Positions 35,290-42,701 of a stretch of 64,000 nucleotides of DNA are shown here, in pieces; position 1 is the first letter of the stretch; every line of letters starts with the position of its first letter. The stretch spans positions 310,001 to 374,000 of the forward strand of contig NZ_CP092362.2 in assembly GCF_022370635.2 (NCBI RefSeq), given 5' to 3'. Source of the stretch: Mycolicibacterium crocinum (GTDB taxonomy: Bacteria > Actinomycetota > Actinomycetes > Mycobacteriales > Mycobacteriaceae). The notes under the pieces are model-generated. The model made no database searches and was not told the origin of the DNA. It was given only the letters and a program-made list of their open reading frames with translations. A program made the position numbers and the translations under genes.

Positions 35290-36741
35290 ATGGGGTCCGT
35301 GCCGCCCACCCCGTCGCCAACGCCGCCGGCGCCCCTGCCTCAGCTGCCGGCGCCTGACCTGCACCAGTACGCCCACGGCATTTCGCTGCTGGGTGGCTGG
35401 CTGCCGTTGACGATCGAAATCGTCGCTGCCATCACGCTGCTCGTCGCGATCGGGTGGCGCCGGACCCGGTGTTGGTGGCTGCTGTGGCTGCCGGTTTGCG
35501 CCCTGCTCGGCGTGCTCGGCGCGCTCGCCGCGCGCATGTACGTCAACTCCGAGGGCTTGGCCTCCGACCCGGCGCCGTTTTATTTGTGGGTCTGGGTCGG
35601 TGTTTTCGTCGCCGGCATCGGCGTGGCGGTCTTGGGTTGGCGCGGGAACTCTTGGTGGCGGCGCGGTTTCGCGGTGCTGGCGATTCCGTTGACGCTCTTG
35701 GCGGCGCTGGTTGCGCTCAACAAGTGGGTTGGCTACTACCCGAGCGTGCAGACCGCCTGGGGCGCGTTGACGGCCGGCCCGCTACCCAACCAGGTCGACG
35801 CCTCCGAACTCCCCGAACTGCGCAACACCGTGCAATCCTCGGGCAAGCTCGTCGAGGTCGACATCGCAGGCGACGCAAGCGGATTCAAACACCGCAGTGA
35901 GTACGTCTACCTGCCGCCGGCCTGGTTCGCCGGTGCCACCCTGCCGAAGCTGCCGGTCATCATGATGGTGGCCGGTGAGTTCAATACCCCGGCGGACTGG
36001 ATCCGCACCGGCAACGCGCTGCCGATCATCGACGGTTACGCCAAAAGCCATGGGGGGCAGGCCCCGATCTTTGCGTTCGTCGACTCCGGTGGCAGCTTCA
36101 ACAACGACACCGAATGCGTCAACGGTCCCCGCGGCAACGCCGCCGACCACCTGACCAAGGATGTCCGGCCTTATCTGGTCAAGCAATTCAACGCATCGGA
36201 CCAGGCGGCCAACTGGGCGGTGGTCGGCTGGTCGATGGGCGGCACCTGCGCTATCGACCTGACTGTGATGCACCCCGAGTTGTTCAGCGCCTTCGAGGAC
36301 ATCGCCGGCGATCACGGCCCCACCGCGGGCACCAAGGAGCAGACGATCAGCCGGCTCTACGGCGGCGACGCCGCGCTGTGGGACATGTTCGATCCACGCA
36401 CCGTGATGCAGAAGCACGGACCGTATCAGGGTGTTGCCGGCTGGTTCGAGGACACCGTCACACCCACCAACACCGCGTCACCGTACGGCAAGGGTGGTGG
36501 GCACCGGCCGCAGTCCGATGCGCCGTCGGGGTTCGGCGGGCGCGACGACTTCAAGGACTCCGACGAGGCCGGAGCGGCCGACGACCTTTGCACGACAGCG
36601 CAATTGGTGGGTATCTCCTGCTCGGTGCACCGCATCATCAGCTTCCACACCTGGCAGTTCGCCGAGCGGGCGTTCTCCGATGCGCTGCCGTGGCTGGCGG
36701 CTCAGATCAAGACGCCGGGCGCGACGGACTCGCCGGCCTGA
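35290..36741 (+). CDS. Membrane-anchored esterase (alpha/beta hydrolase, antigen 85/esterase D-like)
   Basis: A 483-residue protein with a Pro-rich N-terminus and four membrane helices (about 36-55, 62-82, 97-116, 125-147). The C-terminal alpha/beta hydrolase domain (about 175-475) is of the putative esterase family (PF00756-like), with nucleophile Ser315 in G-W-S-M-G-G and a late His in F-H-T-W-Q-F-A. Cys residues at 276 and 320 and near the end suggest disulfides outside the cell. Similar four-helix esterases in mycobacteria are related to mycolyltransferase-fold enzymes. Substrate unknown. The 3' end overlaps the convergent MFS gene by 35 nt. Confidence 0.85.
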   Translation: MGSVPPTPSPTPPAPLPQLPAPDLHQYAHGISLLGGWLPLTIEIVAAITLLVAIGWRRTRCWWLLWLPVCALLGVLGALAARMYVNSEGLASDPAPFYLWVWVGVFVAGIGVAVLGWRGNSWWRRGFAVLAIPLTLLAALVALNKWVGYYPSVQTAWGALTAGPLPNQVDASELPELRNTVQSSGKLVEVDIAGDASGFKHRSEYVYLPPAWFAGATLPKLPVIMMVAGEFNTPADWIRTGNALPIIDGYAKSHGGQAPIFAFVDSGGSFNNDTECVNGPRGNAADHLTKDVRPYLVKQFNASDQAANWAVVGWSMGGTCAIDLTVMHPELFSAFEDIAGDHGPTAGTKEQTISRLYGGDAALWDMFDPRTVMQKHGPYQGVAGWFEDTVTPTNTASPYGKGGGHRPQSDAPSGFGGRDDFKDSDEAGAADDLCTTAQLVGISCSVHRIISFHTWQFAERAFSDALPWLAAQIKTPGATDSPA

Positions 36742-37948
36742 CGCCCACTGCCGCCGCCCCCAGGCAGGCCAGCGCCACGATCGTTGCGAACCACGGAAAG
36801 ACCTGCGCCAGCGGCCATTTGGTAGCGGCCCAGCCCGCCGCGATCGTCGGCAACGCCATCGCGGTGTAGGCCAACAGGTAGAACGCAGACATCGTCTCGC
36901 CGCGGCGGTCGGACGGCACCACGTCGGACAGGTGGCGCAGCGAGCCACCGAATCCGAGCCCGAACGTCGCGCCGAGCAATGCGGCTGCGGCGAACACCAG
37001 CGGCCAGCGGTGCGTCAGCAGCACCGGGATCGTCAGCAGCAGCGCGGCGGCCATCCCGATATCGCCGATTACCGCCGAGCGCCTGGCCGGGACGCGGGTG
37101 GCCACCAGCTGAGCCATGGCCGCGGCGAAGGCGGTCACCCCGACCACACCACCGCCGAACACCAGATTGTGGACATGGGTCTGCTGCGCGGCCAGCGACG
37201 GGTACAGCGACAGCAGCACACCAAGAACCGACCAGGACGCCATCGCGCCAAGGGCGGCGAACCAGAAGTCCTCGCGAATTTGCGGCGGCACAGCAGGTTT
37301 GCTGATCCGGATACGGCCGCCGGTGCGGCCGGCGTGGGTTTCCCGCAGCGCCACCACACCGATGCCGACAATCGCGCACACCACCGCGACGACGGCATAC
37401 GGGGTGCGCAGCGGATGCGCCACATATTGCGCCAGCAGCGACGAGCCGACGATGGCGACCGTCATGCCGATGTTGAAGCTGACACCGCTGAGCTGTCCGG
37501 AGCGCACGCCGTGCTGCGGCCGCAGATCGAGTAGTGCCGCGGCGGCGGCGACCACGATCGAGCCGACCGCCGCACCGTGGATGGTGCGGGCCAGCAGGAG
37601 CATCTCGATACTGTCGGCAATCAGGAAGATGCCCAGCCCGGCGATCAGCGCGATCAACGCGCCGAGTAGCACGGGCTTGCGGCCCACGACATCGGAGATC
37701 CGGCCGGACACCAGCACCGCGGCCAAGGCCGCGAACGCGTAGACCGCGAAAACGATCGTGGTGGCCAGCGGCGAGAGATGCCAGTTCGATTCGTAGATCC
37801 CGTACAGCGGCGCGGGCAGGCCCGAGACGCCGAGCGCGACGCCGCTGAGCACCAGCAGCAGGGGGTACGCCCAACGCTGGCCGGTGGCGTGGCCCGCGGG
37901 TGCCTCGTGCACACACGCCATGAGGACTCCCGGCAGTTTGATGGTCAT
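36707..37948 (-). CDS. MFS transporter
   Basis: A 413-residue major facilitator of 12 membrane segments. The signature between helices 2 and 3 reads G-R-I-S-D-V-V-G-R-K-P, and helix 5 to 6 is Gly-rich. Start at ATG 37948 or at ATG 37921 (9 codons later). It is divergent from an ArsR-type regulator gene, with an 18-bp perfect inverted repeat between them, so it is probably an efflux pump induced through that regulator. It is not part of the core Rv0191-Rv0198 order. Confidence 0.87.
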   Translation of the reverse strand: MTIKLPGVLMACVHEAPAGHATGQRWAYPLLLVLSGVALGVSGLPAPLYGIYESNWHLSPLATTIVFAVYAFAALAAVLVSGRISDVVGRKPVLLGALIALIAGLGIFLIADSIEMLLLARTIHGAAVGSIVVAAAAALLDLRPQHGVRSGQLSGVSFNIGMTVAIVGSSLLAQYVAHPLRTPYAVVAVVCAIVGIGVVALRETHAGRTGGRIRISKPAVPPQIREDFWFAALGAMASWSVLGVLLSLYPSLAAQQTHVHNLVFGGGVVGVTAFAAAMAQLVATRVPARRSAVIGDIGMAAALLLTIPVLLTHRWPLVFAAAALLGATFGLGFGGSLRHLSDVVPSDRRGETMSAFYLLAYTAMALPTIAAGWAATKWPLAQVFPWFATIVALACLGAAAVGVRPASPSRPAS

Positions 37949-37972
37949 CGAACTCGTTCGAGCGTACGCTAG

Positions 37973-37990
37973 GTTTGATAGCGATCAAAC
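37973..37990 (+). promoter_or_regulatory. 18-bp palindromic operator between MFS and ArsR-type regulator
   Basis: GTTTGAT-AGCG-ATCAAAC has perfect 7-bp arms around 4 bases. It lies in the 77-nt divergent space near the putative -10 (AGCGTA, 37961-37966, read on the minus strand as TACGCT) of the MFS gene and 35 nt before the regulator start. Confidence 0.65.
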
Positions 37991-38025
37991 TTCGCAGGCC
38001 GTGACGACGGACACAGGAGACAACC

Positions 38026-38382
38026 GTGGTTGAGGTGGAGGCATTCCACGCCGACAGCTATCCGGTGCATCCGGTCGGCTCCGTGCATCAGGTGCTGGCC
38101 GCGCTCCAGGATCCGGCGCGGTTGGAGATGATCCGGCGACTACACAACGCGGGTGTGCCGCTGCAGTGCAGTGCGCTCTACGACGGCATCAACAAGTCCA
38201 CCGCCACCCACCACTTCAAGATCCTGCGGGAAGCGGGCTTGCTGGAGCGACTGGTGCTCGGCGGCCTCACGCACCAGCGGCTGCGCGCCGAGGAAGTCGA
38301 CAAGGCGCTACCGGGGCTGCTGGCCTCGGTGGTCGACGGCGCGAACCGCGAAGCGGGCGCCCACCCCTCGGTCAGCCTGTAG
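38026..38382 (+). CDS. ArsR-type winged-helix transcriptional regulator
   Basis: A 118-residue helix-turn-helix protein. The core L-x-x-L-Q-D-P-A-R-L-E-M-I-R-R-L-H (about 24-40) and the recognition helix K-S-T-A-T-H-H-F-K-I-L (about 57-67) are typical of ArsR/HTH_20 proteins. The classic C-V-C metal motif is absent, so it is likely a non-metal sensor. The GTG start has GGAGA 8 nt upstream. It should repress the divergent MFS pump through the palindrome at 37973-37990. Its stop codon lies within a long inverted repeat. Confidence 0.87.
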   Translation: MVEVEAFHADSYPVHPVGSVHQVLAALQDPARLEMIRRLHNAGVPLQCSALYDGINKSTATHHFKILREAGLLERLVLGGLTHQRLRAEEVDKALPGLLASVVDGANREAGAHPSVSL

Positions 38383-38429
38383 TTATCGAGTGGCTCACTC
38401 CTCGAACTTTCAGTCGATAACTACAGGCT
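38374..38429. terminator. Long bidirectional terminator, 16-bp stem with nested hairpin
   Basis: AGCCTGTAGTTATCGA (38374-38389) pairs perfectly with TCGATAACTACAGGCT (38414-38429). The 24-nt loop starts with a further small stem (GAGTG-GCT-CACTC, using the last bases of the arm). It sits between the regulator stop, which is inside the left arm, and the zmp1 stop at 38439, so it can end transcription from both sides. Confidence 0.75.
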
Positions 38430-38438
38430 CGGCGAACC

Positions 38439-40451
38439 CTAGTTCCAGATGCGGACGCGCCGGTCGGGTTCCAGGTACAGCTGGTCGTCCTCGCTGACGC
38501 CGAACGCCTCGTAGAAGGCATCCATGTTGCGGATGACGCCGTTGCAGCGGAACTCCGGCGGCGAATGCGGGTCGGTCGCGAGTCGCCGAATCGCTTCGGC
38601 CTCACGGGATTTCGTACGCCACACCTGAGCCCAGCCAAAGAACACCCGCTGCTGGCCGGTCAGCCCGTCGATCACCGGTGCGGGCTTGCCACCCAGTGAC
38701 AGCTCGTAGGCGAGCAGCGCGATCGACAGCCCACCGAGGTCGCCGATGTTCTCACCGACCGTGAACGCCCCGTTGACGTGATGAGGCGGCTCGAGCCCGC
38801 GCGGGACGAACTCCTCGTACTGCTCGATGAGTTGCTTGGTGCGCGTGCCGAATTCGGCACGGTCCTCGTCGGTCCACCAGTCGACGAGGTTGCCGTCACC
38901 GTCGTACTTGGCGCCCTGGTCGTCGAAGCCGTGACCGATCTCGTGGCCGATCACCGCGCCGATCCCGCCGTAGTTCGCCGCGTCGTCGGCGTCGGCGTCG
39001 AAGAACGGCGGCTGCAGGATCGCGGCGGGGAAGACGATCTCGTTCATCCCCGGGTTGTAGTAGGCGTTGACCGTCTGCGGCGTCATGAACCACTCATCGC
39101 GGTCGACCGGGCCGCCGAGCTTGGCGAGCTCGCGGTCATGCTCCACCTCGGCGCCGCGAATCACGTTGCCGTACAAATCGTTTCGATCGATCACCAGTGT
39201 GGAGTAGTCGCGCCACTTCTTCGGATAGCCGATCTTGGCGGTGAACTTGTCCAGCTTGGCCAGCGCTCGCTGGCGGGTCTGCGGCGTCATCCACTCCAGG
39301 TCGTTGATGCTGACCCGGTAGGCCTCGCGCAGGTTGTCGACGAGCACGTCCATGCGAGCCTTGGCATCCGGCGGAAAGTGGCGCTCGACGTAGACGCGTC
39401 CGACGGCGTCGCCCATCAGGGCTTCGACCAGTGACACCGCCCGCTTCCAGCGCTCGCGGATCTGCTCGGTGCCCGAAAGAGTGCGGCCGTAGAAGTCGAA
39501 GTTCGCCTCGACCACCGCATCGGTCAGGTATGCGGCGCGGGCGTTGATCAGCCGCCAGCGTGCCCAGTCCTGCCAGTCGGCGATGTCGTGACTCGACCAC
39601 AGCTCGGCGAATGCCGTCAGGTAATCCGGTTGGCGTACAACCAGTTCGGCGACCGCATCCGGGGAGGTGCCCAGGGCGCCGACCCAACCCGCCCAGTCGA
39701 AGCCTGGCGCCTCGGTGGACAGATCGGTGAACGCACGCAGGTTGTAGGTCAGGTCGGCGTCACGACGCTTGACGACATCCCAGTGCGCGGCAGCGAGTTT
39801 GGTCTCCAGCGCCACGATCCGCGCGGCCCGCTCGGTGTGATCGTCGGCCGTGCCCCCCAGCACGAGGGAGAACATCGTGGCGATGTGCCCCGGGTAGGCG
39901 CCCAGGATGGAAGCGTGCTGATCGTCGCGGTAGTACGACTCGTCCGGCAGGCCAAGCCCCGATTGCGTGACGTGCACCAGGTAGCGCGAGGAGTTCTTCG
40001 AATCGGTGTCGATGTAGAGGCCGACGCCACCGCCGACGCCGGTGCGCTGCAGCCCACCGATCACAGCGGCCAGCGTGGCCGGGTCGGCCGCCGCATCGAT
40101 GCGGGCCATCTCGTCGAGCAGCGGCTGCACCCCGCGGCGCTCGACGGCGTCTTCGTCGAGGAAGCTTGCGTACAGATCGCCGATGCGCTGCTCGTCGGTG
40201 CCCGGCACCCCGCTGCCATTCCCCGAGTCGCTGCGCTCCTGCCCGCCGGAAGCCTGCATGATGAGCTCGCGGACCTGCTCCTCGGCCCGGTCGTACAACG
40301 TCCGGAACGCGCCGTCGGTGGCCCGGTCACCCGGGATCGTGTACTCGGTCAGCCAGCGTCCGTTGACGTGGCCGAACAGATCGTCTTGAGGGCGAACCTC
40401 GGCTTCGACGTGGGACAAGTCGATACCCGAGCGCAGCGTTTCTACCGTCAC
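38439..40451 (-). CDS. zmp1: Zinc metalloprotease Zmp1 (M13 family, Rv0198c)
   Basis: A 670-residue neprilysin-type metallopeptidase. The zinc site H-E-I-G-H is at 503-507 (ligands His503, His507, catalytic Glu504), the third ligand Glu567 is in E-N-I-G-D-L-G-G, and Asp571 also matches the family. The substrate motif N-A-Y-Y-N-P-G-M-N-E-I is present before it. Size fits tuberculosis Zmp1 (663). GTG 40451 gives the same N-terminus as the family; the longer frame to 40571 overlaps the divergent omamA. No signal peptide is seen although the tuberculosis protein is reported outside the cytoplasm. Confidence 0.94.
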   Translation of the reverse strand: MTVETLRSGIDLSHVEAEVRPQDDLFGHVNGRWLTEYTIPGDRATDGAFRTLYDRAEEQVRELIMQASGGQERSDSGNGSGVPGTDEQRIGDLYASFLDEDAVERRGVQPLLDEMARIDAAADPATLAAVIGGLQRTGVGGGVGLYIDTDSKNSSRYLVHVTQSGLGLPDESYYRDDQHASILGAYPGHIATMFSLVLGGTADDHTERAARIVALETKLAAAHWDVVKRRDADLTYNLRAFTDLSTEAPGFDWAGWVGALGTSPDAVAELVVRQPDYLTAFAELWSSHDIADWQDWARWRLINARAAYLTDAVVEANFDFYGRTLSGTEQIRERWKRAVSLVEALMGDAVGRVYVERHFPPDAKARMDVLVDNLREAYRVSINDLEWMTPQTRQRALAKLDKFTAKIGYPKKWRDYSTLVIDRNDLYGNVIRGAEVEHDRELAKLGGPVDRDEWFMTPQTVNAYYNPGMNEIVFPAAILQPPFFDADADDAANYGGIGAVIGHEIGHGFDDQGAKYDGDGNLVDWWTDEDRAEFGTRTKQLIEQYEEFVPRGLEPPHHVNGAFTVGENIGDLGGLSIALLAYELSLGGKPAPVIDGLTGQQRVFFGWAQVWRTKSREAEAIRRLATDPHSPPEFRCNGVIRNMDAFYEAFGVSEDDQLYLEPDRRVRIWN

Positions 40452-40508
40452 CCAACCATCCTTACCAGAGGTCCGACCTCGGTGTACGGCACGCAGGTGA
40501 CCGCCCGG

Positions 40509-40514
40509 TAGCCT
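40509..40514 (+). promoter_or_regulatory. Putative leaderless -10 box (TAGCCT) of omamA
   Basis: TAGCCT ends 7 nt before ATG 40522 with no Shine-Dalgarno in the gap. The zmp1-omamA intergenic is only 70 nt. Confidence 0.45.
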
Positions 40515-40521
40515 CGCCTGC

Positions 40522-41109
40522 ATGCCTGACGCCGAACCAACCGCCGACGAGGCGCCCGACCGGGTCTTCACCGGCTATGGCGTCGGCTCCGCGGTCCTCG
40601 GTGTGGTGGCCGTCGCAGCCGTCGTGCTGGGAGTGCTGATCTGGACCGGGCATCGCGACGCCACCGATGAGCGGGCCTACCAATCCAAGGTGATGTCGGC
40701 CGCCGCGGACTGGACCGGCGTCTTGATCAACATGAACGTCGACAACGTCGACACCAGCCTGGCGAAACTGCATGACGGAACGGCCGGGCAGCTCAACTCC
40801 GACTTCGAGGCCGCCATCAAGCCCTACCGCGAGGTGGTCCGCACCCTGAAGGCCCGCACCACCGGGCAGATCGAGTCGGTGTCCTTCGAGGCGGTCCACC
40901 ACGACCTGAACGCCCAACCCGGTCAGCCGCCGGCCCCCGCCAGCCTGCCGCCGGAACTGGCCAAGCGCACCGACTCCGTGCTGGTGGTTGCCACCTCGGT
41001 CAGTGAGAACGCCGGCAACAAGCCGACGACGGTGCGCTGGAACCTGCGGCTCGGCGTCTCCGACGTCGACGGCAAGCTGATGATCTCGCGGCTGGAGTCG
41101 CTGCGATGA
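40522..41109 (+). CDS. omamA: Orphaned Mce-associated membrane protein OmamA (Rv0199)
   Basis: A 195-residue Mam-like protein located outside an mce operon. It has an acidic N-terminus, one membrane helix at about 21-42, and an extracytoplasmic NTF2-like Mam domain (about 50-195). The position next to zmp1 and before Rv0200 identifies it as OmamA, a protein reported to stabilise Mce importers. It overlaps omamB by 4 nt (ATGA). It probably supports the Mce1 system encoded 35 kb upstream in this window. Confidence 0.9.
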   Translation: MPDAEPTADEAPDRVFTGYGVGSAVLGVVAVAAVVLGVLIWTGHRDATDERAYQSKVMSAAADWTGVLINMNVDNVDTSLAKLHDGTAGQLNSDFEAAIKPYREVVRTLKARTTGQIESVSFEAVHHDLNAQPGQPPAPASLPPELAKRTDSVLVVATSVSENAGNKPTTVRWNLRLGVSDVDGKLMISRLESLR

Positions 41110-41795
41110 GGAACCTCGCTCGGGTCCTGGCCTTCGACGTCGCGGCGCCGCTGGCCGCGATCGCCGGCTTGTTGGCCATCGGGGTTGTGCTGGGCTGGCC
41201 ACTGTGGTGGGTCGCGGTGTGCTCGATGCTGTGCCTGCTCATCGTCGAGGGCGTGATCGTCAACGTCGTGTTGTTCCGCCGGGATTCGGTGACGGTCGGC
41301 ACCGACGACGACGGCCCCGGCCTGCGTCTTGCCGTCGTCGCGCTGGCTACCACGGCGCTGGTGGCCGCCGTCGTCGTCGGCTACACCCAGTGGACCCGCA
41401 CAGACCAGACCTTCACCCGCGACTCCGCCGAGGTGGTCCGCATCGCCACCGCTGCCGCCGAGGCCACCGCGACGTTCACCCCGGCCGATCCGACGTCGTC
41501 GATCAATCGGGCGGCCACGTTCATGGCTCCCGATCGGGCCGACGCCTTCAAGAACGAATTCGGCCAAGCCACTTCGGATCTGGCGAAGAAGAACATTTCC
41601 GCGACCGCGCAGACCATGTCCGCCGGGTTGGAGGCACTAGGCCCCGCGGCGGCCAGCGTCGCGGTGGTGATGCGAGGAACGCAGAGCCAGCCGGGTCAAC
41701 AGCCGAGCACCGCGGTGCTGGCGCTGCGGGTCGGCCTGTCCAAGCAGGACGGCAAGTGGCTGGTCACGGACATCTCGCCGATCAACGCCCGATGA
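41106..41795 (+). CDS. omamB: Orphaned Mce-associated membrane protein OmamB (Rv0200)
   Basis: A 229-residue protein, the same length as Rv0200. Two membrane helices at about 12-32 and 35-56 and a third at about 74-95 precede a Mam/NTF2-like extracytoplasmic domain. The ATG sits in the overlap with omamA, so both are made together. Its end overlaps the convergent CoA-binding protein gene by 14 nt. Confidence 0.9.
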   Translation: MRNLARVLAFDVAAPLAAIAGLLAIGVVLGWPLWWVAVCSMLCLLIVEGVIVNVVLFRRDSVTVGTDDDGPGLRLAVVALATTALVAAVVVGYTQWTRTDQTFTRDSAEVVRIATAAAEATATFTPADPTSSINRAATFMAPDRADAFKNEFGQATSDLAKKNISATAQTMSAGLEALGPAAASVAVVMRGTQSQPGQQPSTAVLALRVGLSKQDGKWLVTDISPINAR

Positions 41796-42204
41796 GCTGC
41801 GCGTAGTCCACCTTCAGGCACCGGTCCATCACCACGCGCAACCCGGCGGCCTCTGCCTGCTCGCCGACCTCGTCATGCCACAAACCCTGTTGCAGCCACA
41901 GGTATTTCGGGTGCGGGTTGAGCGCGAGCGTATCGGCCAGCACGGCGGGCAGGTCGTCGTAGCGGCGGAACACGTCCACCATGTCCGGCACCACCGGCAG
42001 ATCGGCCAGCGACGGATAGACCGGCGTGCCGTCGATGTCACTGATCGTGGGATTCACCGGATACAGCTCGTAATGGCTGAAGCGAGCCAGATATTGATAC
42101 ACGCCGTAGCTGGGCCGGGCCGGATTGTTCGACGCACCCACCACCGCGACCGTGCGGGTGTCACGCAGAATCTCTTGCAGCTCAGCTGAATTCGGGGCGG
42201 CCAC
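41782..42204 (-). CDS. CoA-binding protein (YccU-like)
   Basis: A 140-residue single-domain Rossmann protein of the CoA-binding family. It has T-V-A-V-V-G-A-S-N-N-P-A-R-P-S at about 18-32 as the nucleotide loop, P-V-N-P near residue 49, and W-L-Q-Q-G-L-W at about 103-109 followed by the M-D-R-C motif near the C-terminus. Catalytic role unknown. It is the last gene of a probable mmpL11-Rv0201c-like-CoA-binding operon, with only 2 nt between it and the upstream gene. Confidence 0.88.
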   Translation of the reverse strand: MAAPNSAELQEILRDTRTVAVVGASNNPARPSYGVYQYLARFSHYELYPVNPTISDIDGTPVYPSLADLPVVPDMVDVFRRYDDLPAVLADTLALNPHPKYLWLQQGLWHDEVGEQAEAAGLRVVMDRCLKVDYAQLIGR

Positions 42205-42206
42205 GC

Positions 42207-42701
42207 CTAAGCTCCGCCTGCTGCGCGCTGCGCGCGCATCTTGGCGAACCGGTCCGAGAGCCTGCGCATCCGGATCATCAGCGACGCAGGCGGGCTGACT
42301 GTGCCCTCGAGGTAAGCGGCCAGATCCGACTGTGCCACCCCGATCCGTGAGGCGAATTCCTGCTCGGCCAAACCGGACCGGTCGAGCAGCAGTCGGACGT
42401 GACGGGCGGCCTCGGCGCGCTCGTTGGCCTCCAGGTGACCGCGGGCGCGCACCAGCACCTCGGACAGCGCTTTGGAGATGCCGTAGGGCTGGGAATGCTC
42501 GAGCACTTCCTCGACCTGTCGTGCGGTTCGGCCGTACGGATCGCGCTTGACCGCCATCACGATCCGTTGCCAGACGGTGATGTCGCCAGTCTCCAGCGCT
42601 TCGCGAATCGAGGCGGTGGGCCAGAACTCCACGGGGCGGCTATCGGGGAATGACTGCGTGGCCGGTGCGGGTACGGCATCGCGTTCCGCTGCCACCGTCA
42701 C
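42207..42701 (-). CDS. Conserved XRE-like protein of unknown function (Rv0201c-like)
   Basis: A 164-residue soluble protein close to Rv0201c in size and position. The last 60 residues contain a helix-turn-helix-like segment (L-A-E-Q-E-F-A-S-R-I-G-V-A-Q-S-D-L-A-A-Y), which resembles XRE/Cro DNA-binding domains. The N-terminal half is helical with a conserved V-E-F-W-P-T-A-S-I-R-E-A-L segment. GTG 42701 is fixed by GGAGG 7 nt upstream and a GTGA overlap with the mmpL11 stop. It may be a regulator co-expressed with mmpL11; this is inferred. Confidence 0.78.
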   Translation of the reverse strand: MTVAAERDAVPAPATQSFPDSRPVEFWPTASIREALETGDITVWQRIVMAVKRDPYGRTARQVEEVLEHSQPYGISKALSEVLVRARGHLEANERAEAARHVRLLLDRSGLAEQEFASRIGVAQSDLAAYLEGTVSPPASLMIRMRRLSDRFAKMRAQRAAGGA

